From positions 1 to 39,116 of IMG/VR virus record IMGVR_UViG_3300030329_004978: 39,116 bases of DNA. One strand, 5' to 3'. The notes under the pieces were generated by a model. It worked only from the letters and a program-made list of their open reading frames with translations, made no database searches and had not been told where the DNA came from. The stretch's first letter is position 1. Every line of letters starts with the position of its first letter. Positions 30,952 to 37,656 of the stretch are shown here, one piece after another. Source of the stretch: a virus. The position numbers were made by a program, and so were the translations under genes.

Positions 30952-32685
30952 TTATCCTATTAATGCATTATTTACTGGCAAATGAACATCGAGATTTTCT
31001 CTTTCTCTATTTGCAGTACATTCTAAATGCAATGATTTTATCAAATTGTTCTCATCTTTAAACGGTGTTAAAGATAAAACTTTATTTGCATTATAAGCAA
31101 CCCTAAAAGAGCCTTTAGAACTAGCTATATTCATTCCATCGTTAAATGCTGATTTAGTTATTTCTGATACAGCAAATACAATGATGTTATTTTGTACAGC
31201 AAGTTCCATTAATGATTGAGAAACTTCTTCTACTTTCATATTATTATCACTCTTTTGAGATTTAAACAAGCCCATATGATCTACAACAACTATCTCAGGC
31301 TTTCTCGGTAGCATTAATATTCTTTTATGTAATTCGTGTGGATAGCAACTACTATAATCAACTGTTAGCCAATCAAAACTTTTACTTATTCCATTAGCAT
31401 ATTTACTATAGTAATCTTTTAACTCTTCTTCTGACCATTTGTTTTCTATCATAACAAATCTCATCCACATTTGTCTTGGGCTCATCTCCATTTCAATAAA
31501 ATATGTATTTCGTTTAAACCTATTTACTAGATTTTGCAATAACATAGTCTTCATAGATTTTGGAGGAGCTTGTAATATCACAACTTCACCTGGATAAACA
31601 GGGAATGTTTGACCATAAGGTTCACCTATGTCAATAGGATTATGATTTCTATTTAAGAATTCAACTAATTCTTTTTCCATTGTTTGAGCATCCATAGTAT
31701 GTTGTGATGCTTTTGATTTATATAACCTGCAAGTTGATTGACAATGTTTGTCCATATGTACATCTGTACAGCCATAATTATAACCATTTCCATTATGTCC
31801 TTCATAGCAATCAGTAACTATTTTATCCATTTCTGCTTTAGTAAAAGGATGAGATTTAAGATCTACTCTTTGTCTCCAATCTTCCATCACTAATCTAACA
31901 ACATGTTCTGGATATCTCCATCTTAAGAAAGCACCTACTCTTAAAGCGAGCTGGTGTCTTGATCCTTGAGCTCCACCTTCCATCATTTTTTGAATACATG
32001 GATACCATACTGGATCTGGATTCTTTCCTAATGATACAGCTTCAAACTTTTTATCACTTGCAACTGACTTTCTTTCTAATACATCAAATACTGGCTCACA
32101 TTCCAGATCAGCCCATTTAGGAGCAGATCTTTTAGTTTTAGCCAATTTTTGTATATCATCTATTGGATTATGCAATTCTTCTAAACTTATTGGTATTTTC
32201 CATAATTTAGATTTACTATTTAATGTATTTATTACTCTGATGATTCTTGTCTTGTCGGATACTGATGGATCAGCGTATTCATAAATACCTCTAGCTTTTA
32301 ATTCATCCTTAACTTTTAAATGCAAGTCTGGACATGGCTTCCATCTGAAAGCATCACCTGGTATTCCTAAATGAAACCCTGTTCCTGAAAAGTATATACG
32401 ATAAGGTACACATAAATCATCTAGCTCTATAGTTAATCCTATAGTTTTATCTTTAGCTTGTTTTGGATTCGCTCCATCAACATCTAATATAAATTCATCT
32501 GGCATATACAATATACCATCATATCCAGATAAACTTCCTTTCTCTTTAACAAAATCAACTACATGCCCATCATAATCCCATAAAGACATAAATGTATCTT
32601 GAGCCATACCTGCGTATTTTTCTACATCATTTATATCTCCAAAGTGATGCCTATTAGCTAATCCAAATGCATACTCTTTTATCAT
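30952..32685 (-). CDS. AEP primase-RecA/DnaB-type helicase fusion
   Basis: A 577-residue protein with a CTAGGAGATAAT site. The N-terminal half fits an archaeo-eukaryotic primase: EFILDVDG (D68, D70 metal ligands), YFSGTGFHLGIP (S100-H105) and KTRIIRVINTLNSKSKLWKI. Residues 306-319 (C306, C315, C319 and nearby His) look like a zinc knuckle. The C-terminal half is a RecA-like ATPase with Walker A APPKSMKT (373-380, K379) and Walker B EIVVVDHMG (D469), as in DnaB-type replicative helicases. It would unwind DNA and prime lagging-strand synthesis. The Walker A lacks both usual glycines, which is odd, but the Lys-Thr pair is kept. No DNA polymerase is in the window. Confidence 0.85.
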   Translation of the reverse strand: MIKEYAFGLANRHHFGDINDVEKYAGMAQDTFMSLWDYDGHVVDFVKEKGSLSGYDGILYMPDEFILDVDGANPKQAKDKTIGLTIELDDLCVPYRIYFSGTGFHLGIPGDAFRWKPCPDLHLKVKDELKARGIYEYADPSVSDKTRIIRVINTLNSKSKLWKIPISLEELHNPIDDIQKLAKTKRSAPKWADLECEPVFDVLERKSVASDKKFEAVSLGKNPDPVWYPCIQKMMEGGAQGSRHQLALRVGAFLRWRYPEHVVRLVMEDWRQRVDLKSHPFTKAEMDKIVTDCYEGHNGNGYNYGCTDVHMDKHCQSTCRLYKSKASQHTMDAQTMEKELVEFLNRNHNPIDIGEPYGQTFPVYPGEVVILQAPPKSMKTMLLQNLVNRFKRNTYFIEMEMSPRQMWMRFVMIENKWSEEELKDYYSKYANGISKSFDWLTVDYSSCYPHELHKRILMLPRKPEIVVVDHMGLFKSQKSDNNMKVEEVSQSLMELAVQNNIIVFAVSEITKSAFNDGMNIASSKGSFRVAYNANKVLSLTPFKDENNLIKSLHLECTANRERENLDVHLPVNNALIG

Positions 32686-32693
32686 ATTATCTC

Positions 32694-32942
32694 CTAGAAT
32701 TCAATTGATTGTAACGCCCATATTTGCTGCTTATTAACTCTATCTAGTTTTTTAACTTTTAATATACCATCAGTTCTCATTCTTCTAAACTCTCTAGTAT
32801 ATGTTTCAGAACTACCTAAGAATTTGCCATAATCATGTTTACCTATATATGCTAATTCCTGTATATCTGAAGTTTTAAATGTTGTTAAACCTGCCTTTGA
32901 AAGACTCATTAACTTTTTAGCTATATGTTTTCTAACTGTCAT
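32694..32942 (-). CDS. winged-helix-like DNA-binding protein
   Basis: The start at 32942 is chosen because TAAAGGAGAAATT lies just before it; the frame could extend upstream to 33017, but that part overlaps a hairpin region and has no site. The 82-residue product has three helices (TVRKHIAKKLMSLSKAG; SDIQELAY; ETYTREFRRMRTDGIL) followed by VKKLDRVNKQQIWALQS, a beta-wing. This is the layout of small winged-helix regulators or replication-initiation helpers. It ends eight bases before the primase-helicase gene, suggesting a role in loading it or regulating its operon. Confidence 0.6.
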   Translation of the reverse strand: MTVRKHIAKKLMSLSKAGLTTFKTSDIQELAYIGKHDYGKFLGSSETYTREFRRMRTDGILKVKKLDRVNKQQIWALQSIEF

Positions 32943-32963
32943 AATTTCTCCTTTAAGTTTGTT

Positions 32964-33024
32964 TATTCTGACACGACACCCGTGTTGCTCTACCCGCATT
33001 TCGTTACCGATTCCCAACAGAATA
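32964..33024 (-). ncRNA. long-loop hairpin element K
   Basis: TATTCTG (32964-32970) pairs with CAGAATA (33018-33024) across a 47-base loop. Directly stacked on it is a second stem, ACACG (32971-32975) with CGTGT (32981-32985). It lies between the ssDNA-binding-protein gene and the winged-helix gene. The closing stem is shorter (7 bp) than in other elements, so support is weaker, but position and design are the same. Confidence 0.4.
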
Positions 33025-33066
33025 TTTAGGATATTAGTAAACCTGACTAATCCAGGTCATCCTAAA
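33025..33066 (-). terminator. nested hairpin over the stop of the SSB-like gene
   Basis: TTTAGGAT (33025-33032) pairs with ATCCTAAA (33059-33066), with an inner ACCTG/CAGGT stem (33041-33045 with 33053-33057). It covers the TAG stop (33062-33064) of the upstream gene, so it begins within the last codons, a usual place for message-end hairpins. No strong U-tract is present. It abuts element K directly. Confidence 0.45.
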
Positions 33067-33628
33067 ATTGATTAGCGAATGGTTCACTTGAATCAGGAAT
33101 TCCATTTGGAACACTTGGAGCAGTTGCTTCTAACATACTTTTAACTTTCTTTTCTACTCCAGCTTTAATAGAATCAACATCTGTTACTTTATAAGACAAG
33201 TGAGTTCCTTCTTGTGGGATAGGTGCTATACTATCAAATACACGAGAATAATTGTTACCTGATTTATTCTCTTTATAGACATATATATTAACTATTTTAC
33301 CTATTAATCCAGAAGCCTCATCATCAAATTGAATTAACGGATGTTTGCCATTAGGATCTTTAAGTACCCCTACTATACCAGCATTAGCATATCTAAAGAT
33401 ATTAGCTATTTTGAACTCTTCTTTAGTTGTCTTATTAAATACTTCATAAGCACGAAGATTCATATTGTCAGGATAGTCTTCAAACCATAGATCTATATAT
33501 CTTTTAGCATTTGTATCAGGAACATTTGATTCATATGTACCATATTCAGCTTTAGATATAACGACTTCGTGCCATCCTTCTTCAAACTTACTTCCGCCTT
33601 GGGAAGCTGACATTGTTTTTATTGCCAT
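33062..33628 (-). CDS. putative single-stranded DNA-binding protein
   Basis: Start at 33628 is chosen for its AAAGGAGTTAAT site; an upstream in-frame ATG at 33676 overlaps the ERF gene more and lacks a site. The 188-residue protein begins MAIKTMSASQGGSKFEEGWH and continues with OB-fold-like strands (HEVVISKAEYGTYES; KRYIDLWFEDYPDNMNLRAY; GKIVNIYVYKENKSGNNYSR). The C-terminus is flexible, Pro/Ser-rich and ends in EPFANQF, resembling the flexible tail of SSBs. It is encoded directly after the ERF annealing protein, the common place for phage SSBs. Function is inferred from context plus strand pattern. Confidence 0.55.
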   Translation of the reverse strand: MAIKTMSASQGGSKFEEGWHEVVISKAEYGTYESNVPDTNAKRYIDLWFEDYPDNMNLRAYEVFNKTTKEEFKIANIFRYANAGIVGVLKDPNGKHPLIQFDDEASGLIGKIVNIYVYKENKSGNNYSRVFDSIAPIPQEGTHLSYKVTDVDSIKAGVEKKVKSMLEATAPSVPNGIPDSSEPFANQF

Positions 33629-33629
33629 A

Positions 33630-34115
33630 TTAACTCCTTTGTTTAATTGCTCTATCAGATAATGACTCACCATCATCGTCTGTTTGTGCTATACCTACCA
33701 TTGCAGATAAAGCAAATCTTCTTGCATATGTTGTAGTTGCACCAACTGCTTGTGCATCTTTCTTTCCTCCAATAGGCATTTGCAATCTAGATTTGATCCA
33801 TTGTCCTGATTCATGTAATAATGTAGTAGTTACATAAAATGTACCTGACTGATCTTTATCATGACCTTGAACAATAGAAAGTCCATACTTATTTAAATAT
33901 GGTAAAGAAGATTCAATAACAGTATGTAAATCAGCATAATTAGATTTAAAGAAGGGATTAGTAGCTTTTGCTTTAGCACCCTTCATTTCAGCTTGAGCTT
34001 TAGCTAATGATCCTGATAATTTATCTATATTTTGTGATTTCCATGCTTCCTTTCTTCTTTCTTTAAATACTTCTTTAGGGACAGTTATCCCTGTGGATAC
34101 TTCTTTTTCTTCCAT
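33630..34115 (-). CDS. erf: ERF-family single-strand annealing protein
   Basis: A 161-residue protein with AAAGGAGAAATCA before its ATG. It carries the ERF signature in order: LSGSLAKAQAEMKGAKAKAT, then NPFFKSNYADLHTVIESSLP, YLNKYGLSIVQGH, a strand pair with TTLLHESGQWI, and QAVGATTTYARRFALSAMVG followed by IAQTDDDGE. ERF proteins form rings that anneal complementary single strands, allowing recA-independent recombination and genome circularisation or concatemer formation. It lacks the longer C-terminal tail of P22 Erf, as in many short phage versions. It is followed by the SSB-like gene and three structured elements lie upstream of it. Confidence 0.9.
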   Translation of the reverse strand: MEEKEVSTGITVPKEVFKERRKEAWKSQNIDKLSGSLAKAQAEMKGAKAKATNPFFKSNYADLHTVIESSLPYLNKYGLSIVQGHDKDQSGTFYVTTTLLHESGQWIKSRLQMPIGGKKDAQAVGATTTYARRFALSAMVGIAQTDDDGESLSDRAIKQRS

Positions 34116-34174
34116 TGATTTCTCCTTTGTTGAGGGGTTTATAATTTACTAAAAGCGGACAAATATTACAAGTT

Positions 34175-34305
34175 ATTTAATGTAGCCAATGCAACTGTAA
34201 CCCTAAATCGGCTGGGCTTATTCAGCTTAGTTAATACAGCGCCATACAGGATCTCTTAGAGATTAGGGCCAACTGATCTCCGTGACTGACATGGCTACAT
34301 TAAAT
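34175..34305 (-). ncRNA. long-loop hairpin element C
   Basis: ATTTAATGTAGCCA (34175-34188) and TGGCTACATTAAAT (34292-34305) are a perfect 14-bp inverted repeat with a 103-base loop. Inner pairings include CCCTAA/TTAGGG (34201-34206 with 34263-34268), GCTG/CAGC around 34210-34226 and ATCTC/GAGAT around 34251-34263 (partly exclusive with the former), so a branched fold is likely. It lies immediately upstream of the ERF gene on the minus strand. It is the best-supported member of the family. Regulatory or processing role unknown. Confidence 0.65.
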
Positions 34306-34307
34306 TT

Positions 34308-34379
34308 ATTAAGGGAACAAGTCCAACACGTTACTTTTAGTTAGATGTCAGGATATCCACGCTACATTGCTCCCTTAAT
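34308..34379 (-). ncRNA. long-loop hairpin element D
   Basis: ATTAAGGGA (34308-34316) and TCCCTTAAT (34371-34379), 9 perfect pairs, enclose 54 bases. It abuts element C with two bases between. Its loop contains GCTACATT (34361-34368), which repeats the same 8-mer in the right arm of element C (34294-34301), so it could pair with that element's left arm. On the plus strand T8 follows (34390-34397), i.e. A8 on the transcript side. Confidence 0.6.
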
Positions 34380-34398
34380 TTATACAAGCTTTTTTTTC

Positions 34399-34496
34399 GT
34401 TTAATAGTAGTGCTTTTGGGTTCTAGACATATTACTAATATTAACCAAAAGTTCCTGGAATAAACTTAGTGCAACTTCTCAGGACTGCTACTAAAC
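34399..34496 (-). ncRNA. long-loop hairpin element E (three-way junction)
   Basis: GTTTAATAGTAGT (34399-34411) pairs with ACTGCTACTAAAC (34484-34496) with one mismatch and one wobble. Inside, CTTTTGG (34413-34419) pairs with CCAAAAG (34445-34451), extended by TT/AA beyond a bulged G, and CCTG (34454-34457) pairs with CAGG (34480-34483). Together these give a three-way junction with almost no unpaired bases between helices, a strong sign of a real fold. It lies just after the DUF6915-like gene on the minus strand. Confidence 0.6.
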
Positions 34497-34515
34497 TAGT
34501 TGCATACTTGTAATT

Positions 34516-34866
34516 TTACATCAGATTCATTTTCTTTAAAGTATTCTTCTTGGTACTTGCCATCCAAGATACAGGTTTGATATTTTTAAGCCAATCCTGA
34601 ACTGTTGGAATAAATCCTAAATCCTCTCTTATGTGTTGCTCTGCAATCGAGCGTACTGGTATATCTTTACCATCAGAGTTATTGATTACTATTCCAAATT
34701 TCATTTCACACTCTTTAATACCTTGAGTATGATGTCTTAAAGCTCTATGCCTAATATCAGCATAATGATCTTTTGTTTCATCAAACCATGCATGTATTCG
34801 GTGATAGTCTCCTACCCTACCACCAAATAATCTTACACTTGATTTACAATGATGAACTGACTTCAT
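34516..34866 (-). CDS. DUF6915-like protein
   Basis: A 116-residue protein overlapping the preceding stop (ATGA). It has the compact conserved pattern HHCKSSVRLFGGRVGDYHRI, HAWFDETKDHYADIRHRALR, HHTQGIKECEMKFGI, NSDGKDIPVRSIAEQHIRED and FIPTVQDWL. I recognise this as the DUF6915-type family found in phages and bacteria. The many conserved His, Asp and Glu residues suggest a metal site. Biochemical function is unknown. Its location with DNA recombination genes suggests early expression. Confidence 0.7.
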   Translation of the reverse strand: MKSVHHCKSSVRLFGGRVGDYHRIHAWFDETKDHYADIRHRALRHHTQGIKECEMKFGIVINNSDGKDIPVRSIAEQHIREDLGFIPTVQDWLKNIKPVSWMASTKKNTLKKMNLM

Positions 34867-35495
34867 CTTTCATAAACCTCATCACCATACCAAGTTTCAG
34901 GTGCCATACCATTCATAAAGTATGTTTCTTTTACATCTACAGCTGCGTATCTATTTTGTTGCCCATCTACACGAAACTCTTCTTTCTGTAAATCCCATAC
35001 TACTTCACCTTGTCCACCTTCATTATTATACCAATCATAATCTACTATTTCAACAAGCTCATAGTGTAATTCAGAGTTTAAGTTTCGATCTGGATGATTC
35101 TCTCTGAATAAATCATAAGACTTTTCTAGATCTCTTTGATTTCTAGTCATACCTTTCCATTCATCAAAATCTTCTTCTTTATCATAATTCCAACGTTTAG
35201 ATTGATATATATCTGGATAATAACCTTTACTATCCTTGCTTTCTAGATTTATTTCTTCTTTCCAACCTTCTGCATGAAAACATTCACCACTATCACCAGC
35301 ACCTTCATACCATACTCTTATATATTTATATCCTAGTTCTCTTAGATATGCTGCTAAGTCTTTTAATGATTTTGCTTTGTTCATTCTGTGAACTTTTCTT
35401 TCTTCCATCCAGTTTCTTACCCATTCTTGTGACCCAATTGCGGGTTCTGATGATTTTTCCATTGACTTTTTTGCTGTTTCTGTCTTGTTTGCCAT
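34863..35495 (-). CDS. DUF6878-like protein
   Basis: Two adjacent ATGs exist (35498 and 35495); the second is better spaced from AAAGGAG. The 210-residue product has a basic disordered start, then LKDLAAYLRELGYKYIRVWY, EGAGDSGECF and, later, DYDWYNNEGGQGEVVWDL plus RYAAVDVKETYF. The G-A-G-D-S-G and Y-N-N-E-G-G-x-G blocks are those I associate with DUF6878, proteins of unknown function in phages and mobile elements. It overlaps the next gene by four bases, indicating coupling. Confidence 0.6.
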   Translation of the reverse strand: MANKTETAKKSMEKSSEPAIGSQEWVRNWMEERKVHRMNKAKSLKDLAAYLRELGYKYIRVWYEGAGDSGECFHAEGWKEEINLESKDSKGYYPDIYQSKRWNYDKEEDFDEWKGMTRNQRDLEKSYDLFRENHPDRNLNSELHYELVEIVDYDWYNNEGGQGEVVWDLQKEEFRVDGQQNRYAAVDVKETYFMNGMAPETWYGDEVYER

Positions 35496-35562
35496 CATAA
35501 TCTCCTTTAATTTGATTTTCTATCCATACATCTGCTTTATCTAACCAATATTCCTCATTCAT
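35326..35562 (-). CDS. overlapping small frame, N-terminus possibly expressed
   Basis: A 78-residue frame starts at ATG 35562 after AGAGAGAAAT and overlaps the start region of the DUF6878-like gene by about 170 bases. The first 27 residues (MNEEYWLDKADVWIENQIKG, then DYDGKQD) look like a true protein start and lie mostly before the overlap. The rest is basic and low in complexity, as expected of an out-of-frame reading. It could be a short leader coupled to the downstream gene. Low support. Confidence 0.35.
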   Translation of the reverse strand: MNEEYWLDKADVWIENQIKGDYDGKQDRNSKKVNGKIIRTRNWVTRMGKKLDGRKKSSQNEQSKIIKRLSSISKRTRI

Positions 35563-35722
35563 ATTTCTCTCTTAGTTCATCATAATTTCTTAATATATAT
35601 ATCCACTGATCTTTTGACAATGTTGTCATTTCTCTTGCTTGTGGGCTAAACATATTAAACATACCACTATCTTGAACATCTCTATATTGAGCAAACTCTT
35701 CTTCAGTTACTTTATCTTGCAT
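35555..35722 (-). CDS. 55-residue acidic micro-protein
   Basis: The ATG (complement of 35720-35722) overlaps the end of the KOW-like gene by 11 bases, with AAGGA a little far upstream. The product is MQDKVTEEEFAQYRDVQDSG followed by MFNMFSPQAREMTTLSKDQW and a helical end (IYILRNYDELREKYE). It is acidic, with a putative C-terminal helix. It ends just inside the next small frame. Function unknown. Confidence 0.55.
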   Translation of the reverse strand: MQDKVTEEEFAQYRDVQDSGMFNMFSPQAREMTTLSKDQWIYILRNYDELREKYE

Positions 35723-35993
35723 TTGACACATCCTTTCTTATCATTTCAAATGGAACATTCCATCCTGTATCTCCTACCATAACTATAGCTCTAGTTCTAT
35801 TTATCTTCTCAATAATACCTTCTTTTATTTTACCAGAACCTGTTATTTTAACTTTATCACCTTTAATTAGATTAAAAGCATTTTTCTTAGCTAGATATTT
35901 TCTTTGATTCATAACTATTTCTTTAATAGTATTTAAATCATCTATATTATCTAGATTTGATATTAAATTTCTTATTTCGTCAATTTTACTCAT
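35712..35993 (-). CDS. KOW/SH3-like small protein
   Basis: A 93-residue protein preceded by TAAGGAGATAAA. The N-terminal half is helical (KIDEIRNLISNLDNIDDLNT). Residues about 42-85 read IKGDKVKITGSGKIKEGIIE, then KINRTRAIVMV and WNVPFEMI, a KOW/SH3-like small barrel as used for nucleic-acid or ribosome binding. It overlaps the gene before it (ATGA) and the one after it, so it lies in a tightly coupled early operon. The function may be RNA binding or anti-termination-like; inferred only. Confidence 0.6.
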   Translation of the reverse strand: MSKIDEIRNLISNLDNIDDLNTIKEIVMNQRKYLAKKNAFNLIKGDKVKITGSGKIKEGIIEKINRTRAIVMVGDTGWNVPFEMIRKDVSNAR

Positions 35994-36133
35994 TTTATCT
36001 CCTTATTTAATTGAATTACTTTTCCATATTTATTAGTCATTGCTGGTTTAGTATTTCTACCTTTGTCTTTCTTTGGTTGTCTCTTAAGCCATTCAAGTAA
36101 TCTTTTCTTTTTAGATTCACTCATCTTTTTCAT
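35990..36133 (-). CDS. 44-47-residue basic micro-protein
   Basis: In-frame ATGs at 36133 and 36124 are possible; GGAGAT lies far upstream of the first, so the exact start is unsure. The product (MSESKKKRLLEWLKRQPKKD from the inner ATG) is strongly basic with a short amphipathic start. Its stop overlaps the next gene's ATG (ATGA), which supports translation. It directly follows element F. It could bind nucleic acid, perhaps the structured RNA beside it. Confidence 0.5.
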   Translation of the reverse strand: MKKMSESKKKRLLEWLKRQPKKDKGRNTKPAMTNKYGKVIQLNKEIK

Positions 36134-36161
36134 CTTATTATTTCTTTATCTCCTTAAGTTG

Positions 36162-36274
36162 TATGAGAGTATAACCTACTCGAATTACTGCAGTTAGACT
36201 TTCGATGACTAGTAGCATACCACTCCCTTGTGCGAACAGTCTCATGGGCTCCCTATCTTTATTATACTCTCATA
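36162..36274 (-). ncRNA. long-loop hairpin element F
   Basis: TATGAGAGTATAA (36162-36174) and TTATACTCTCATA (36262-36274) form 13 perfect pairs around an 87-base loop. Inside, CTACT (36176-36180) pairs with AGTAG (36211-36215) and the adjacent CGAA (36181-36184) with TTCG (36201-36204), giving one interior arm separated from the closing stem by a single base. The loop contains CTGCAGT (36188-36194), shared with elements B and H. The element starts eight bases after the DUF932 stop and ends just before the next gene's ribosome binding site. Confidence 0.65.
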
Positions 36275-36282
36275 ATTATTAT

Positions 36283-37095
36283 TTAAGCACTAATTGCATT
36301 TATTAAACCATCTGTTATAATAGCATTGTGATTATAAGATGCAAGCGTTGGCTTTTCTTTATGCCACAATATATCTGTAGCAGAATTAAGTAAGCCCCAA
36401 CCATTGCTAGTATCATGATAATCACCACGAGGATCAGTAAATTTATCTACAATTTCACCCCATATACCTGTTGGTATATCTTTAAGATGATTGTGTCTAA
36501 TATTACTGATTTCTTCAATGTCTATAATGCGAGTATTTAGATCTTTTATACCATTGATCATAGTATTTACACTGATATTATCTCCATCTTGTGTCAGATT
36601 TATTAAATGTACCATAGATTCCAATTGCGTGTTCCAATCTTCAGAACCAGGTGCATGTCTAAATCTATGATTCTGTAGATATTGCTTACTCATCATTCCA
36701 TTGGTACATATTAATCTATATAACATTAATGAGAATCCAAATGATCTTGATCCATCATAGCTATTCCAAAATTGAATGCCTAGATTTATCTTATCTATAT
36801 CCTCATCTTTAGCTGTATGATCAATAGTTGCTATGCTATCTACCGCTTTATATGCTAACATAAAGTTCTTACCATTAAAAAACTCTTTATCTAATTCAAA
36901 ATCTATATATGCGCTATCTAGTAAGTTATCTGCTATATCTTTAACTTCTTGATTAGGTAGTAACATATAGTTTTGTCCTACTACACCTGCTTCTTTCCAT
37001 CCCTTTTTCTCATCGTATCTTTGAACAGAATAAGCTGATGATTGTATCCCACTATAATCAAGTGGTACTTTCCTTATTTCTTGATATGGATTCAT
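36283..37095 (-). CDS. DUF932-family protein
   Basis: A 270-residue protein with AAAGGAGATAAAA before its ATG. It fits the DUF932/phage-plasmid-like family: YDEKKGWKEAGVVGQNYMLL with NQEVKDIADNLL near the start, then LGIQFWNSYDGSRSFGFSLM, YRLICTNGMMSK and a helical tail with NGWGLLNSATDILWH. Family members are frequent in phages and plasmids near ssDNA-annealing or replication genes; no activity is established. The length is near the family norm. It is followed by element F. Confidence 0.8.
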   Translation of the reverse strand: MNPYQEIRKVPLDYSGIQSSAYSVQRYDEKKGWKEAGVVGQNYMLLPNQEVKDIADNLLDSAYIDFELDKEFFNGKNFMLAYKAVDSIATIDHTAKDEDIDKINLGIQFWNSYDGSRSFGFSLMLYRLICTNGMMSKQYLQNHRFRHAPGSEDWNTQLESMVHLINLTQDGDNISVNTMINGIKDLNTRIIDIEEISNIRHNHLKDIPTGIWGEIVDKFTDPRGDYHDTSNGWGLLNSATDILWHKEKPTLASYNHNAIITDGLINAISA

Positions 37096-37195
37096 TTTTT
37101 ATCTCCTTTATATAATGTTTTACGCAATAAGGTATATCATTATTTGTTAATACTGCTGTTTTTTTACATATTACACACATTGGTGGTGATTCCAT
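37058..37195 (-). CDS. 45-residue mini zinc-finger protein
   Basis: Two adjacent ATGs (37198, 37195) occur; AAAGGG favours the second. The product contains MCVICKKT and, 18 residues later, YCVKHY, a C-x2-C ... C-x2-H zinc-binding set. Its C-terminal 12 residues overlap the DUF932 start in another frame, so the tail is constrained. It may bind a host or phage factor. Coupling with DUF932 is likely because the latter's ribosome binding site lies inside this frame. Confidence 0.5.
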   Translation of the reverse strand: MESPPMCVICKKTAVLTNNDIPYCVKHYIKEIKNESISRNKESTT

Positions 37196-37227
37196 CATAA
37201 CCCTTTCTTTTTTACTGCATTGTAAGA

Positions 37228-37413
37228 TTAAAGTAATGCTTTATAACATATATCTCTTATAATATAGTAAATAAAGTATTCATCATCTCTATCGTGTATC
37301 TTTTTTTCTGAAATACATTTTTCAACAATTTCCTGTATTTTTTCAATTTCTTTAGTCAATTCCCCATTTCTATCCATAAATTTATGTAATAGGGCATCAT
37401 GTGCTTCACTCAT
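37228..37413 (-). CDS. 61-residue helical micro-protein
   Basis: The ATG follows AAGGAGAAGCTAAG, a strong site. The product is helical throughout, with MSEAHDALLHKFMDRNGELT, a central charged coiled coil (EIEKIQEIVEKCISEKKI) and an aromatic end (YFIYYIIRDICYKALL). It overlaps the previous gene by four bases. Function unknown; a small dimeric regulator is possible. Confidence 0.55.
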   Translation of the reverse strand: MSEAHDALLHKFMDRNGELTKEIEKIQEIVEKCISEKKIHDRDDEYFIYYIIRDICYKALL

Positions 37414-37523
37414 CTTAGCTTCTCCTTAACATATTTAAATATTATCATTAATAATACTATTTTAAAGCCAGAATCTGATATTACATCTATTATATACATT
37501 GCATCATATACTGTTTCATTCAT
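37410..37523 (-). CDS. 37-residue membrane micro-protein
   Basis: The start at 37523 is preferred because AAGGAGAAACTG precedes it; a longer in-frame extension to 37607 runs over another gene in a different frame. The product starts MNETVYDAMYIIDVISDSGF and ends in a hydrophobic helix, KIVLLMIIFKYVKEKLR, probably membrane inserted with a basic cytoplasmic end. It overlaps both neighbours (8 and 4 bases). Function unknown. Confidence 0.5.
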   Translation of the reverse strand: MNETVYDAMYIIDVISDSGFKIVLLMIIFKYVKEKLR

Positions 37524-37656
37524 CAGTTTCTCCTTGTTTATATTCTTGATAGCAATAATCACACATCCATATAGATCCATCTTTAAATAAATCTGTAGCT
37601 TTTCCATAATCTATATCTATGTTTTTATCACAATCTTCACATTTTACAATACTCAT
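37516..37656 (-). CDS. 46-residue mini zinc-ribbon protein
   Basis: The ATG overlaps the previous stop by one base (TAATG). The product reads MSIVKCEDCDKNIDIDYGKA and later MCDYCYQEYKQGE, giving C-x2-C (C6, C9) and C-x2-C (C32, C35), a clean zinc ribbon. Its stop overlaps the following membrane micro-protein start by eight bases. It resembles the neighbouring 51-residue protein in design, though the sequences differ. Confidence 0.6.
   Translation of the reverse strand: MSIVKCEDCDKNIDIDYGKATDLFKDGSIWMCDYCYQEYKQGETDE

Noticed and set aside
36261-36266. Sigma-70 -10 box (TATAAT on the minus strand) in the stem of element F
   Set aside because: No acceptable -35 box is found at 16-18 bases; in AT-rich DNA TATAAT is expected often by chance.
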